Shown here: piece after piece, positions 27,497-36,321 of the stretch | How the letters are laid out: each line of letters opens with the position of its first letter | Position numbering within the stretch: position 1 is the first letter of the stretch | From: Caballeronia megalochromosomata | GTDB taxonomy: Bacteria; Pseudomonadota; Gammaproteobacteria; Burkholderiales; Burkholderiaceae | NCBI GenBank assembly: GCA_001580565.1 | Contig: LRBF01000209.1 | Coordinates: forward strand, 1-64,000 | DNA length: 64,000 nucleotides | Reading direction: 5' to 3' | Notes under the pieces: model-generated | The model's input: the letters and a program-made list of their open reading frames with translations, nothing else | Told to the model about the DNA's origin: nothing | Database searches by the model: none | Translations under genes and position numbers: made by a program

Positions 27497-28297
27497 ATGA
27501 GTGCATCGATCGATGTGCGCAGGGTCGCAAAGGGCTATCGCGTGAATCGGCGCGATCGCTTCGCCGTGCTCGACGACGTCTCCTTTCATGTGGCCGCGGG
27601 CGAATTCGTCTCGCTCGTCGGCCCGAGCGGGTGCGGCAAGACCACGCTGCTCGATCTCATCGGCGGGCTGACGCAGCCGGATTCCGGCGAGATTCTGATC
27701 GATGGACGCAAGGTCGAAGGGCCCGGACTGGATCGCGGCATCGTGTTTCAGCAGTACGCGCTGTTTCCATGGCGGACGGCGCTCGGCAATGTCGCGTTCG
27801 GACTGGAAGCGAAGGGCGTCGCGAAGGCCGAGCAGTTTGCCCGGGCGCGGCGCTTTCTGGAACTCGTGGGCTTGAGCGAGTTCGCGGACCGCTATCCGCA
27901 TCAGTTGTCGGGCGGTATGAAGCAGCGCGTCGCCATCGCGCGTTCTCTCGCTTATGAACCCGACGTTCTTCTGATGGACGAGCCATTCGCCGCACTCGAT
28001 GCGCAGACCCGCGAATCCCTGCAGGACGAGTTGCTGCGCATCTGGAAGCGCACCGGGACGACCGTCGTCTTCATCACGCATTCGATCGACGAAGCCATCT
28101 ATCTCGGTCAGCGCGTGCTGGTGATGGCCGCGGCGCCTGGACGCATCACGCATGTGTTGCCGGTGAACGTGCCAAAGAGCGATATCGGCGAGGACGTGCG
28201 CGCGACGCCCGAATTCGTCCGGCTGCGGCACGAGATCTGGCAACTGATCCGCTCGCGCCGCGGAGCCGGGCATTTGCAGGTCGCGCAGGCGGCCTGA
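27497..28297 (+). CDS. ABC transporter ATP-binding protein, TauB/SsuB-like
   Basis: The 266-residue ATPase has Walker A GPSGCGKTT, Q-loop FQQYALFPWR, signature LSGGMKQRVAIARS, Walker B LLMDEPFAALDA and the switch FITHSIDEAIYLG, all intact. It is preceded by GGAGG and lies 19 bases after the binding-protein gene. It powers import together with the next gene. It is of TauB/SsuB type. Confidence 0.92.
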   Translation: MSASIDVRRVAKGYRVNRRDRFAVLDDVSFHVAAGEFVSLVGPSGCGKTTLLDLIGGLTQPDSGEILIDGRKVEGPGLDRGIVFQQYALFPWRTALGNVAFGLEAKGVAKAEQFARARRFLELVGLSEFADRYPHQLSGGMKQRVAIARSLAYEPDVLLMDEPFAALDAQTRESLQDELLRIWKRTGTTVVFITHSIDEAIYLGQRVLVMAAAPGRITHVLPVNVPKSDIGEDVRATPEFVRLRHEIWQLIRSRRGAGHLQVAQAA

Positions 28298-28318
28298 TCC
28301 ACCTTCAAGGGAGCTTGG

Positions 28319-29110
28319 ATGGGTACGGTCATCGCTGCGCCCGAGCGCGTCGCCTGGGGCTTGCCGCGCGCGGTCCGGTCGAGCATCGCGATCGTGGCGT
28401 TCGCGGCGCTGTGGGAAGCTCTGCCGCGTTTGAACTGGGTCGATGCGACCTTCCTGCCGCCGTTTTCCGTGGTGGTTCGCGCGTTGTACGACATGGCGGT
28501 GTCGGGCGAGCTTTGGGTGCATCTCTTCGCCAGCGGGGCGCGCGCGCTCTCCGGCTTCGCGATCGCCGTCGCGCTCGGCGTGCCGCTCGGCTTGTTCATC
28601 GGCTGGTATCGAACACTCGCCGACGTGCTCGATCCGCTGCTCGAACTGTTTCGCAATACCGCGCCGCTCGCCCTGCTGCCGGTGTTCGTGCTCGTGCTTG
28701 GCATGGGCGAAACGTCGAAAGTATCGATGGTCGTCTACTCGTGCATCTGGCCCGTCGTGCTCAACACCGTGAGCGGCGTGCGCAATGTCGATCCGCTGCT
28801 GATCCGCTCCGCGCGTTCGATGGGCCTCAAACCGCTGCGACTGTTCGCGAAGGTCGTCTTGCCCGCGTCGGTGCCTGCGGTGTTCACGGGCATTCGCATC
28901 GCGGGCGCCTATGCGATTCTCGTGCTCATCGCGGCGGAAATGGTCGGTGCGAAGGCGGGCCTCGGCTATCTAGTCAACTATTCGCAGTTCACCTTCGAGA
29001 TTCCGAAGATGTACGCGGGCATCATCACGCTGGCTTTGCTCGGACTCGCATTCAATCAGACGGTGCTGCTCGCCGAAAAGCGGCTCGCCGCATGGAAGGA
29101 GCAGGCATGA
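28319..29110 (+). CDS. ABC transporter permease, SsuC/TauC-like
   Basis: The 263-residue membrane protein has six or so helices and the EAA loop RSARSMGLKPLRLFAKVVLP, with the SsuC-type ending IAGAYAILVLIAAEMVGAKA before a LGYLV segment. A good AAGGGAG site precedes ATG 28319. Its stop overlaps the start of the flavoprotein gene (ATGA), so the flavoprotein is translated with the transporter. Confidence 0.92.
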   Translation: MGTVIAAPERVAWGLPRAVRSSIAIVAFAALWEALPRLNWVDATFLPPFSVVVRALYDMAVSGELWVHLFASGARALSGFAIAVALGVPLGLFIGWYRTLADVLDPLLELFRNTAPLALLPVFVLVLGMGETSKVSMVVYSCIWPVVLNTVSGVRNVDPLLIRSARSMGLKPLRLFAKVVLPASVPAVFTGIRIAGAYAILVLIAAEMVGAKAGLGYLVNYSQFTFEIPKMYAGIITLALLGLAFNQTVLLAEKRLAAWKEQA

Positions 29111-30722
29111 CGCAGCGCGCGAGCATGACCGATGCACAACGTCACTACGACGCCGACGTGCTCGTCATCGGCGGCGGCCCGGCGGGCACGTGGGCCGCGG
29201 TCAGCGCCGCCGCGAGAGGCGCGCGCGTGGTGCTCGCGGACAAGGGCTTTTGCGGCACGTCGGCGCGACGGCGCCATCGGGCACGGGAGTCTGGTACGTG
29301 CCGCGCGACAGGGACGCCCGCGAACGCGCGAAGGCGAGCCGTTACGCACTCGGCGGCGAACTCGCCGAACGCGCGTGGATGGATCGCGTGCTGGAGCAGA
29401 CCTGGCTCAACAGCTAACGTCTGGCGGAATGGGGCTATCCGTTTCCGATCGACGATGCCGGCAACGCGCGCCGGACCTCTTTGCAGGGCCCCGAATACAT
29501 GCGGCTCATGCGCAAGCGTGTGAAGGAGGCCGGCGTGCAGATTCTCGATCACAGTCCGGCGCTGGAACTGCTGGTCGACGAGCACGGCGCGGTGGCGGGC
29601 GCGGCGGGCGTGCATCGGCAGGTGGGCGAGACCTGGAGCGCGCGGACCGGCAGCGTCGTCATGGCGACGGGCGGCTGTGCGTTCCTGAGCAACGCGCTCG
29701 GCTGCAACGTGCTGACGGGCGACGGTCATCTGATGGCCGCCGAAGCCGGCGCGGAGTTCTCCGGCATGGAGTTCTCGAATGCTTACGGTCTGGGGCTGGC
29801 GTTTTGCTCGGTGACGAAATCGCTGTTCTATAACTGGGCCACTTTCTACGATGCAACGGGGACGGCGATTCCCGGCGCGGGATCGTCGCACGGACGCGGG
29901 GTCATTGCCAAGACGCTGGAATCGCAGCCCGTGTTCGCATGCCTCGACCGCACGGATGCCGACATTCGCGCGTGGATGCGCCGCTCGCAGCCGAACTTCT
30001 TCGTGCCGTTCGATCGGCTGGACATCGATCCGTTCACCCGGCATTTCCCTGTCACGTTGCGGCTCGAAGGCACCGTGCGTGGCACCGGCGGCCTGCACGT
30101 GACCGACGCGACTTGCGCAAGCTCCGTTCCGGGCCTGTACGCCGCCGGCGACGCCGCCACGCGCGAGCTGATCTGCGGCGGCTTCACGGGCGGCGGCAGC
30201 CACAACGCCGCTTGGGCGATGTCTTCCGGCTTCTGGGCCGGCGCGGGCGCGGCCGATCACGCCCGCGCGGCGCGCGCGTTGCGCACGCCGCGAGCGTTGC
30301 TTCGGGCAGGCCGTACGATCTTGCGCGATGGCGGCGCGAACGCGCCCATCGATCCCGCTGCGCTCATCCGCGCGGTTCAGGACGAAGTGTTGCCGGCGCA
30401 GCGCAACTGGACACGTCGCGCGGACCTGCTCGAAGCTTCGCTCGGGCGGCTCGATGCGCTTTGGCATCGCGTGCGAGGCGCGGCTGTGTCGGATCGGAGC
30501 CAGATGGTCCGCGCTCGCGAAGCCGTCGCCATGCTCGCCGTGTCGCGCTGGATGTATCGCACCGCGCTCGTCCGTACGGAGACGCGCGGCATGGCGCGCC
30601 GGCAGGATTACCCGGCGGCCGATGCAGCGCAGCGGCATCGCCTGCTGAGCGGCGGTCTGGATGAAGTCTGGGTCGCCCGCCACGGGGTGCGCCATGAAGC
30701 GAATGAGGATATCGCCGCATGA
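29107..30722 (+). pseudogene. AprA/fumarate-reductase-type flavoprotein, broken by a frameshift and a stop
   Basis: The dinucleotide site VLVIGGGPAGTWAAVSAAA sits near residue 18, as in adenylylsulfate reductase and fumarate reductase flavoprotein subunits; later blocks MATGGCAFLSNALGCNVLTG, GLYAAGDAATRELICGG and GGGSHNAAWAMSSG are also typical. The frame breaks near 29262, where one G of a GGG run is missing (GTSG becomes GTSA), and an in-frame TAA sits at 29415 to 29417, where GAA (NSERLAEW) would be expected. The remaining 1,300 bases are open. In a working form it would pass electrons with the adjacent two-cluster ferredoxin. Sequencing error explains the indel more easily than the stop. 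Confidence 0.85.
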
Positions 30723-31042
30723 TCGAAATCGTCGATACGGAACGCTGCACCGGCTGCGATATCTGCGTTCGGGTGTGCCCGACCAACGTCTTCGATGCAT
30801 CGACGTCGACGGATGGCAAGCCGGTCATTGCGCGGCAGGACGATTGTCAGACCTGCTTTATGTGCGAACTGTACTGCCCGGAAGACGCGCTGTATGTCGC
30901 GCCTCAGACCACATCCGGCGCGAGCGTCGATGCGGCGGCGACGCTCAAGGGCAGCTACCGGCAGGCCATCGGCTGGCGTCGCGGCCAGCGGTCCGGCGCG
31001 GCGGACGATGCCAGCTATGAGCTGCTGAGCCGCGTGCACTGA
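30719..31042 (+). CDS. Ferredoxin with two 4Fe-4S clusters (AprB-like)
   Basis: The 107-residue protein has two cluster motifs, CTGCDICVRVCP and CQTCFMCELYCP, with an AprB-like arrangement and a short C-terminal tail. It should transfer electrons to or from the flavoprotein encoded just upstream; the ATG overlaps that gene's stop (ATGA). It is intact although its partner gene is broken. The two-gene set at the end of a sulfonate-type ABC operon is known in proteobacteria, but its reaction is not established. Confidence 0.9.
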   Translation: MIEIVDTERCTGCDICVRVCPTNVFDASTSTDGKPVIARQDDCQTCFMCELYCPEDALYVAPQTTSGASVDAAATLKGSYRQAIGWRRGQRSGAADDASYELLSRVH

Positions 31043-31083
31043 GAAGGCGTGTAACGAACGCGCCGCGCCGCGCGAGGGCTGGT

Positions 31084-31134
31084 CATATCGATATGAAGCT
31101 TCGTTGGTTAGCGCGTTGGCCGGCGCTGCATAAC
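31084..31134 (+). promoter_or_regulatory. Candidate promoter/operator of the ridA-FMO-sox genes
   Basis: A perfect 12-bp palindrome, CATATCGATATG (31084 to 31095), is followed by TTGGTTAGC (31104 to 31112) and TGCATAAC (31127 to 31134), about 48 bases before the RidA-like ATG. TTGGTTAGC recurs at 35865 and, as GGTTAGC, at 60347; TGCATAAC recurs at 38685. This looks like a shared promoter with -35-like TTGGTT and -10-like CATAAC 19 bases apart, or a regulator site; which one is undecided. Confidence 0.35.
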
Positions 31135-31181
31135 ATGAGCGGCACCGCGTGATGTCACGCATTCATACCGACAGGACGACC

Positions 31182-31646
31182 ATGAGCGCCGACGAAAGAC
31201 TCAACCGTCTGATCGACCCCGACCGCACTTCGAGCAACCCGAAGGCGAACTATCGCAATGCCACGCGCTGGGGCGATCTCGTTTTCGTGTCGGGCAAGTC
31301 GGCGGGCGCTGCCATCGACGGTAAGCCATCCAGAGGCAGGCTGGGTGACACGCTCACACTCGAAGACGGCGTTTCGTTCGCACGTGAGGCGGCACTGGAA
31401 CTGCTGCTCGTGCTGCGCGACGAACTCGGCTCGCTCGAACGCGTGAAGCAGGTACTCGACGTGCAGGGCTTCGTGAACGCCGACGCCGCCTTCGAAGACC
31501 ACGCGAAGGTGCTCGACGGCGCATCGGACCTGCTGGTCGAGGTTCTGGGCGATGCCGGCGTGCACGCGCGCTCGGTGTTTGGCGCCGTGTCGTTGCGCGG
31601 CGGGCAGGCGGTGATCCTGCGCGCCGTAGTCGGCGTGAGCGACTGA
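31182..31646 (+). CDS. RidA/YjgF-family protein
   Basis: The 154-residue protein is of the longer RidA-like type: LVFVSGKSAGAAIDGKPSRG, then EAALELLLVLRDELGSLERV, then a C-terminal GGQAVILRAVVGVSD. The classical catalytic Arg context (RSAV) is HARSVFGAV here. Such proteins deaminate enamine/imine intermediates or protect against them. ATG 31182 follows AGGACG; ATG 31149 and 31152 are alternatives. It precedes an FMO-like flavoprotein and sox-type genes on the same strand, suggesting a role with their reactive products. Confidence 0.85.
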   Translation: MSADERLNRLIDPDRTSSNPKANYRNATRWGDLVFVSGKSAGAAIDGKPSRGRLGDTLTLEDGVSFAREAALELLLVLRDELGSLERVKQVLDVQGFVNADAAFEDHAKVLDGASDLLVEVLGDAGVHARSVFGAVSLRGGQAVILRAVVGVSD

Positions 31647-31737
31647 TCGCCCCGAAGAGCGACGCAGGCGGCGCGCAAGAGAAGCTTCGCGACGCGCGTC
31701 TTCTCCGATGTCATCGCGTAATAACGTCAAAAAGCAC

Positions 31738-33177
31738 ATGAGCGAATCGAAACACTCACACGACCGGCACGCGCTGGAGACGCTGCGTCTCATCGGCCCC
31801 GATCCGGAAAATTGGGTCGTCGCGCGGCCGGGCATCGACCATAACGCGTTGATCGTCGGCGGCGGGCAGACCGGCGCGGCGTTCGCCTTCGCGTTGCGGC
31901 GCGCGGGCATCGGCGGGGTCAGCGTGATCGACGCCGCGCCCGACGAAGCGCGCGCGGGTTCATGGCGCAACTACGCGCGGATGAATCGTCTGCGCACGCC
32001 GAAGATTCTGCCCGGACCGGAAGCGGGCTTGCCGGGACTGGGCTTTCAGGCGTGGCACGAGGCGCGTCACGGCGAGGCATCGTACGCCGATATCGAACGG
32101 ATAGGGCGCAAGCAGTGGGCCGACTATCTCGCTTGGTATCGCGAGTTTCTCGGCATTCCGGTTCGCTATGGCACGACGCTCACGCTCATCGAGCCACAGG
32201 GTGCGCATTTCCGCCTGCATCTGACGGTGCGTACGGCGCGCGGCGTCGAGCTTCGCGTCGAGACGGCGCGCAAGATCATTCTCGCCAATGGCGTATGGGG
32301 CAACGGCCGGCCGAACATCGTGCCGCCGCTGGCGTCGCTGCCGGCCACGCATCTGGCGCACACGTCCGATGCGATCGATTTCGCGTCGCTCGCGGGCAAG
32401 ACCGTGGCGGTGATCGGCGGCGCGGCATCGGCATTCGATGCGGCCGCGACCGCACTCGAAGCGGGCGCGCGCGACGTGCATCTGTTCGTTCGGCGCGCGG
32501 CATTGCCTGCGGTCCCGGTGAGCCGCGCACGCGCGTATCCGGGCGCATACGATAACTTTCCCTCGCTGCCCGATGCCGTGCGCTGGCGCCAGGCGCTGCG
32601 GTTTCGTCGCGCGGGCTCGACTGCGCCCGCCGACGCCATCGAACGCGTGGCGCGTCAGGCGAACTTCCATCTGCATTTGGCGGCGCCCTGGCATGAAGCC
32701 GTCGTCGATGGCGACCGCGTGCGCGCGCGTGCGGAAGATGGCACATTCGAATTCGATTTCGTGATCGCGGGCACGGGCTACACCGTCGATCTGCATGCAC
32801 GCCCCGAACTCGCGGGCATCGCCGATCATGTGCTGCTCTGGCGCGACCGCTACACGCCCGCGTCCGACGAACGCGACGATGCGCTCGGTGCACATCCCTA
32901 CCTCGGCGATGCGCTCGAATATGTCGAAAAGCGGCACGGCGAGGCATCGTTCCTGAAGCATATCCACGTCTTCAATCCGGCGGGATTCGTGAGCCGGGGC
33001 GTGCCGGTCGGCGACGTGCCGTGCATGAAGCGCGATATTCCGGCAGTCGTTCGGCGCATCAGCCAGGACCTGTTTCTGGAGGACCTGGAGGCGCACGAAG
33101 TCCGCATGGGCGGCGATGTTCCGGCTGACTTCGACGAGGCGGCTTACGCGGATCGCGTATACCGCAAGGCGGGTTAG
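31738..33177 (+). CDS. FAD/NAD(P)-binding flavoprotein (FMO-like)
   Basis: The first dinucleotide site reads ALIVGGGQTGAAFAFAL, the second TVAVIGGAASAFDAAATAL near residue 225, so the protein has the two-dinucleotide-fold plan of flavin monooxygenase-like oxidoreductases. It has 479 residues from ATG 31738; ATG 31708 is an alternative. Blocks FVIAGTGYTVDLHARPEL and VFNPAGFVSRGVPVGDVP resemble uncharacterised flavoproteins. It lies 91 bases after the RidA-like gene and before soxC-like. A role in oxidising an imported sulfur compound is inference. Confidence 0.8.
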   Translation: MSESKHSHDRHALETLRLIGPDPENWVVARPGIDHNALIVGGGQTGAAFAFALRRAGIGGVSVIDAAPDEARAGSWRNYARMNRLRTPKILPGPEAGLPGLGFQAWHEARHGEASYADIERIGRKQWADYLAWYREFLGIPVRYGTTLTLIEPQGAHFRLHLTVRTARGVELRVETARKIILANGVWGNGRPNIVPPLASLPATHLAHTSDAIDFASLAGKTVAVIGGAASAFDAAATALEAGARDVHLFVRRAALPAVPVSRARAYPGAYDNFPSLPDAVRWRQALRFRRAGSTAPADAIERVARQANFHLHLAAPWHEAVVDGDRVRARAEDGTFEFDFVIAGTGYTVDLHARPELAGIADHVLLWRDRYTPASDERDDALGAHPYLGDALEYVEKRHGEASFLKHIHVFNPAGFVSRGVPVGDVPCMKRDIPAVVRRISQDLFLEDLEAHEVRMGGDVPADFDEAAYADRVYRKAG

Positions 33178-33344
33178 CGGGCGAGGCGACTGGTATCGCC
33201 GTCATCGCATTCGTAGGTGCGCCTTGGACGATGGCGCTTAAGCAATCCTTGTCATTTGCATAGTCGCAATCTCGATTGGGCATCCCGAAACGGCAACCTA
33301 TAATCGGGCGCCCGACTGCTTGCCTTCTCTGTTGACCATCGAGC

Positions 33345-34661
33345 ATGCCGAAAATCCCGCGTTTCTCATCGCTTTCCGCCAAACCGCCCGGCGATCTGGC
33401 GAAGCCGGGGCCACTATCTCCCTCTTCGCCGCAACGCCGGATGTTGGGTGGCCTCGCGCTGTCGGCAGTCGTGGCGCCTCACGCGAATGCGGCGTCCAGG
33501 CTGTTGCAGCCGCTCAGCGTCGAGCCGTGGACGGGCATGCCTGGCGCGCCGATTCTCGATCATCCCTATGGCCTGCCATCCCCGCGCGAATCCGAGGTCG
33601 TGCGCCGCGCGGCGCGTGCGTGGCCGGTGCCGGGCGCGGCCTCGTCGCTGACGCCGCTCGCCGATCTGCACGGCGCGATCACACCGAACGGGCTCGTCTA
33701 CGAGCGCCATCACGCCGGTGTGCCGGATATCGACCCGGACCAGCACCGGCTCGTGATTCATGGCCTCGTGCGCGAGGCGAAGCTCTTCACGATGGACGAT
33801 TTGCTGCGGCTGCCTTCCGAGTCGCGCGTGCACTTTCTCGAATGTTCGGGCAACACCGCGAGCGAATGGAAAGGGCCGAGCGGGTTGCCCGTTCAGCTTA
33901 CGCATGGGCTCCTGTCGTGCTGCGAGTGGACCGGCGTGCGGCTTTCGACGTTGATCCAGGCCGCCGGCGGGCTCGCTGCGAACGACGGACAAGGACCGCG
34001 CTGGATTCTCGCGGAGGGCGCCGATGCGGCTGCGATGACGCGCAGCCTGCCGCTCGATCGCGTGCTCGATCGTGCGCTCGTCGTGTATGCGCAGAACGGC
34101 GAGCGGCTGCGGCCGGAGAACGGCTATCCGCTGCGGCTTCTGGTCCCCGGCTTCGAAGGCAACACCAACGTGAAGTGGCTGCGCAGGCTCAAGCTCGTCG
34201 ACGCGCCGCTCGAAACGCGAGAGGAAACGTCGAAATACACGAACTTGCTGGCTGACGGTCGCGCGCGCCAGTTCGTGTTCGAGATGGACGCGAAATCGGT
34301 CATCACGCGGCCATCGCCCGGGCACAAGTTGACGACTCATGGCTACTACCCGATCGTGGGGCTGGCCTGGTCGGGACGCGGCGCGATTCGTCAGGTCGAA
34401 GTATCCGTCGATGGTGGCCGTTCATGGCAAGCGGCGCGGCTCGATGGCACGCCCGGAGATCGCGCGATCACGCGTTTTCATGCGGGATGGGTATGGAACG
34501 GTGAACCGGCCACGATCCTCTCGCGGGCGACGGACTCGACCGGGTACATCCAGCCGACACGCGAGGCGCTGGTCGCCGCGCGCGGGCTGAACTCGAACTA
34601 CCACTACAACGGCATTCAGCAATGGCGCGTCGACGCCGATGGCAGCGTGAAAAATGCATAG
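33345..34661 (+). CDS. soxC: SoxC-like molybdenum sulfite/sulfane dehydrogenase, Tat-exported
   Basis: The 438-residue protein has a Tat-type signal (PQRRMLGGLALSAVVAP) and the sulfite oxidase fold with the Mo-cofactor-binding Cys167 in HFLECSGN. The next blocks, TGVRLSTLIQAAGGL, LPLDRVLDRALVVYAQNGER, YPLRLLVPGFEGNTNVKWLR, resemble SoxC; a C-terminal dimer domain (VEVSVDGGRSWQAA) follows. It oxidises sulfite or sulfane sulfur in the periplasm and passes electrons to the cytochrome encoded next, with which it overlaps by eight bases. No soxXYZAB is in the window, so it may detoxify sulfite from sulfonate cleavage. Confidence 0.88.
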   Translation: MPKIPRFSSLSAKPPGDLAKPGPLSPSSPQRRMLGGLALSAVVAPHANAASRLLQPLSVEPWTGMPGAPILDHPYGLPSPRESEVVRRAARAWPVPGAASSLTPLADLHGAITPNGLVYERHHAGVPDIDPDQHRLVIHGLVREAKLFTMDDLLRLPSESRVHFLECSGNTASEWKGPSGLPVQLTHGLLSCCEWTGVRLSTLIQAAGGLAANDGQGPRWILAEGADAAAMTRSLPLDRVLDRALVVYAQNGERLRPENGYPLRLLVPGFEGNTNVKWLRRLKLVDAPLETREETSKYTNLLADGRARQFVFEMDAKSVITRPSPGHKLTTHGYYPIVGLAWSGRGAIRQVEVSVDGGRSWQAARLDGTPGDRAITRFHAGWVWNGEPATILSRATDSTGYIQPTREALVAARGLNSNYHYNGIQQWRVDADGSVKNA

Positions 34662-35262
34662 GGATTCAACTCGACAACCTCGTGCCGTGCGCCCGCTGAT
34701 CGTTGGTCTGACGGCGTTGTGTCTGACCGCCTGCTCGGGGCCGTGGCGGGACGGACGTGCATCGCAGGCTGCGTTGGACGATGCAACGCATCGCGCGGCT
34801 ATCGGCGCAATCGGCACGCCCGTGAGCGCTGCGGACATCGCCGCATGGAACATCGATGTCGCGCCTGACGGTCGCGGCCTTCCCGCGGGCAGCGGCGATG
34901 TGGTGACCGGTGCGCGGATCTTCGCGGCAAAGTGCGCCTCGTGTCACGGCGCGAAAGGGGAGGGCGTGCTGGGCGACCGGCTGACCGGCGGGCGTGGCAC
35001 GCTCGCGAGCGAGAAGCCGGTACGCACGGTCGGAAGCTACTGGCCGTGCGCGACGACACTCTTCGATTACATCCGCCGCGCAATGCCCTATAACGCACCG
35101 CAATCCCTGAGCGCGGACGAGGTGTATGCCGTGAGCGCGTGGATCCTGAATCAGAACGGCATCGTGCCCGACGACGCTCGCCTCGATGCACATTCGCTTG
35201 CCGCCATCCGCATGCCGAACCGCGATGGATTCGTTCCGGACCCGCGACCGGGACGCCTTTGA
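34654..35262 (+). CDS. soxD: SoxD-like cytochrome c, lipoprotein
   Basis: The 202-residue protein has a lipobox LTAC (Cys27) and one haem site, CASCH (residues 94 to 98). The C-terminal block TLFDYIRRAMPYNAPQSLSA with the axial Met, then VSAWILNQNGI, is that of SoxD and related sulfite-dehydrogenase cytochromes. It is an electron acceptor of the molybdoenzyme encoded upstream, with which it is translationally coupled. SoxD proper often has two haems; this single-haem form is closer to SorB-type partners. Confidence 0.88.
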   Translation: MHRDSTRQPRAVRPLIVGLTALCLTACSGPWRDGRASQAALDDATHRAAIGAIGTPVSAADIAAWNIDVAPDGRGLPAGSGDVVTGARIFAAKCASCHGAKGEGVLGDRLTGGRGTLASEKPVRTVGSYWPCATTLFDYIRRAMPYNAPQSLSADEVYAVSAWILNQNGIVPDDARLDAHSLAAIRMPNRDGFVPDPRPGRL

Positions 35263-35470
35263 ACGGAAAGCCGACGAATCACGCCATGCGAGCAACGCGT
35301 CGTTTCCGATAGCAGCAGCATCGAATAGAAATGCGTAGCATGACGTAATGATGAATCGATGCCGCCAGTGATTTACAAACGTCAAAGGATTGGTTGGCGG
35401 TGCGTTCGTCGACCCCTAGCATGAAGCGGTTCGGGCAATGTTGCCTGAATTCGCCGCGAGGACTCCCTTC

Positions 35471-35692
35471 ATGCAATACAAAGGTTTTGAGGTTGCAGCC
35501 TCCGCTCAGGCCATGCCGAGCGGCTTATATGCGGCCAACCTGACGATCGAACATCGCCGGTACGCGCACGGAGCATGCTTCACCTTCGATGCGCTCGATT
35601 ACTTTTTCGAGCGCGATCACGCGATCGCCTATGCGGCACGCTGGGCGCGGCTGTGGATCGATCAGCGCAGCGCGCGCAGGAAGCGCGGATAA
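35471..35692 (+). CDS. Small hypothetical protein
   Basis: From ATG 35471, with GAGGA about ten bases upstream, the frame gives 73 residues (MQYKGFEVAASAQAMPSGLY, then FTFDALDYFFERDHAIAYAA and a RWARLWID end). This is a small alpha/beta protein of a kind widespread in Burkholderia, similar in plan to the one at 23098 to 23370. No function is known. Confidence 0.65.
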   Translation: MQYKGFEVAASAQAMPSGLYAANLTIEHRRYAHGACFTFDALDYFFERDHAIAYAARWARLWIDQRSARRKRG

Positions 35693-35864
35693 CGTCGACG
35701 AAGTATCGGATAGCCGCCTGAGCTGTCGGTCCGGGAACACGTCGTTTCCTTGCGTGCATCGTGACGCGCGGGCTCAACCGTCAAAATGTGGTTCCGCGCA
35801 GAGCCGCGGAGAACCAGAAAATCCGCTAAAGCGCGATCCGTCTTTCGTCATGCGCGCCGCAGAT

Positions 35865-35873
35865 TTGGTTAGC
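35865..35873 (+). promoter_or_regulatory. TTGGTTAGC motif upstream of the DUF3088-LLM-SsuA operon
   Basis: TTGGTTAGC is identical to the motif before the RidA-like gene. It lies about 62 bases before the first ATG of the DUF3088 gene. It may be a -35-like element or an activator half-site; a downstream -10 is not clear, although ATAGTT occurs at 35904. Confidence 0.3.
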
Positions 35874-35934
35874 AGATCCAATTCGTTCCAATCTCAGCGC
35901 GGGATAGTTACGCTGTGGCGGCTCTCAACCACTC

Positions 35935-36297
35935 ATGACGCCGACCATGACTCAACGCGATCTACTCATTCTGCTGGAACCGGGCTTCACCGATCCGAAA
36001 CGCCCGGGCGAAGTGTTCATTTGCCCGGACGGCGCGCCTATCGAAGGTTTGCTCGCAAGCGATCCGGGGCGCAACGCGCGCCTCGATATCCGCCGCGTGC
36101 CGTTCGAGCGTCCCCGCAAAGCCGCGGTCGAAGCACTGAGCGAGGCGCATCAAAATCTGCCCGTGCTGGTGCTGGGCGACGAATACCCCGCACCGTCCGA
36201 CGTGAAGAGCCTAGGCGAGAAACGCTTCGTCACCGATACGCGCCGCATTCTAGCGTTGCTCGCGGAGCGCCACGGTTTTCCCAAAGTGCATGACTGA
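35935..36297 (+). CDS. DUF3088 domain protein
   Basis: The 120-residue protein (116 from ATG 35947) has the DUF3088 layout: LLILLEPGFTDPKRPGE, FICPDGAPIEGLLASDPG, LPVLVLGDEYPAPSD and a C-terminal ALLAERHGFPK. The fold is probably thioredoxin-like; the family is unstudied and often found beside sulfonate or flavin monooxygenase genes. In the relatives I know, a CxxC-type site at ICPD is common; here only one Cys remains. It leads an operon with an LLM monooxygenase 24 bases on. Confidence 0.75.
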   Translation: MTPTMTQRDLLILLEPGFTDPKRPGEVFICPDGAPIEGLLASDPGRNARLDIRRVPFERPRKAAVEALSEAHQNLPVLVLGDEYPAPSDVKSLGEKRFVTDTRRILALLAERHGFPKVHD

Positions 36298-36321
36298 TTC
36301 GGCAAACGAGACTATTCGCTC

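Noticed and set aside
29145-30800. 551-codon minus-strand frame opposite the AprA-like gene
   Set aside because: Antisense of a flavoprotein with recognisable motifs; the long open frame follows from codon bias.
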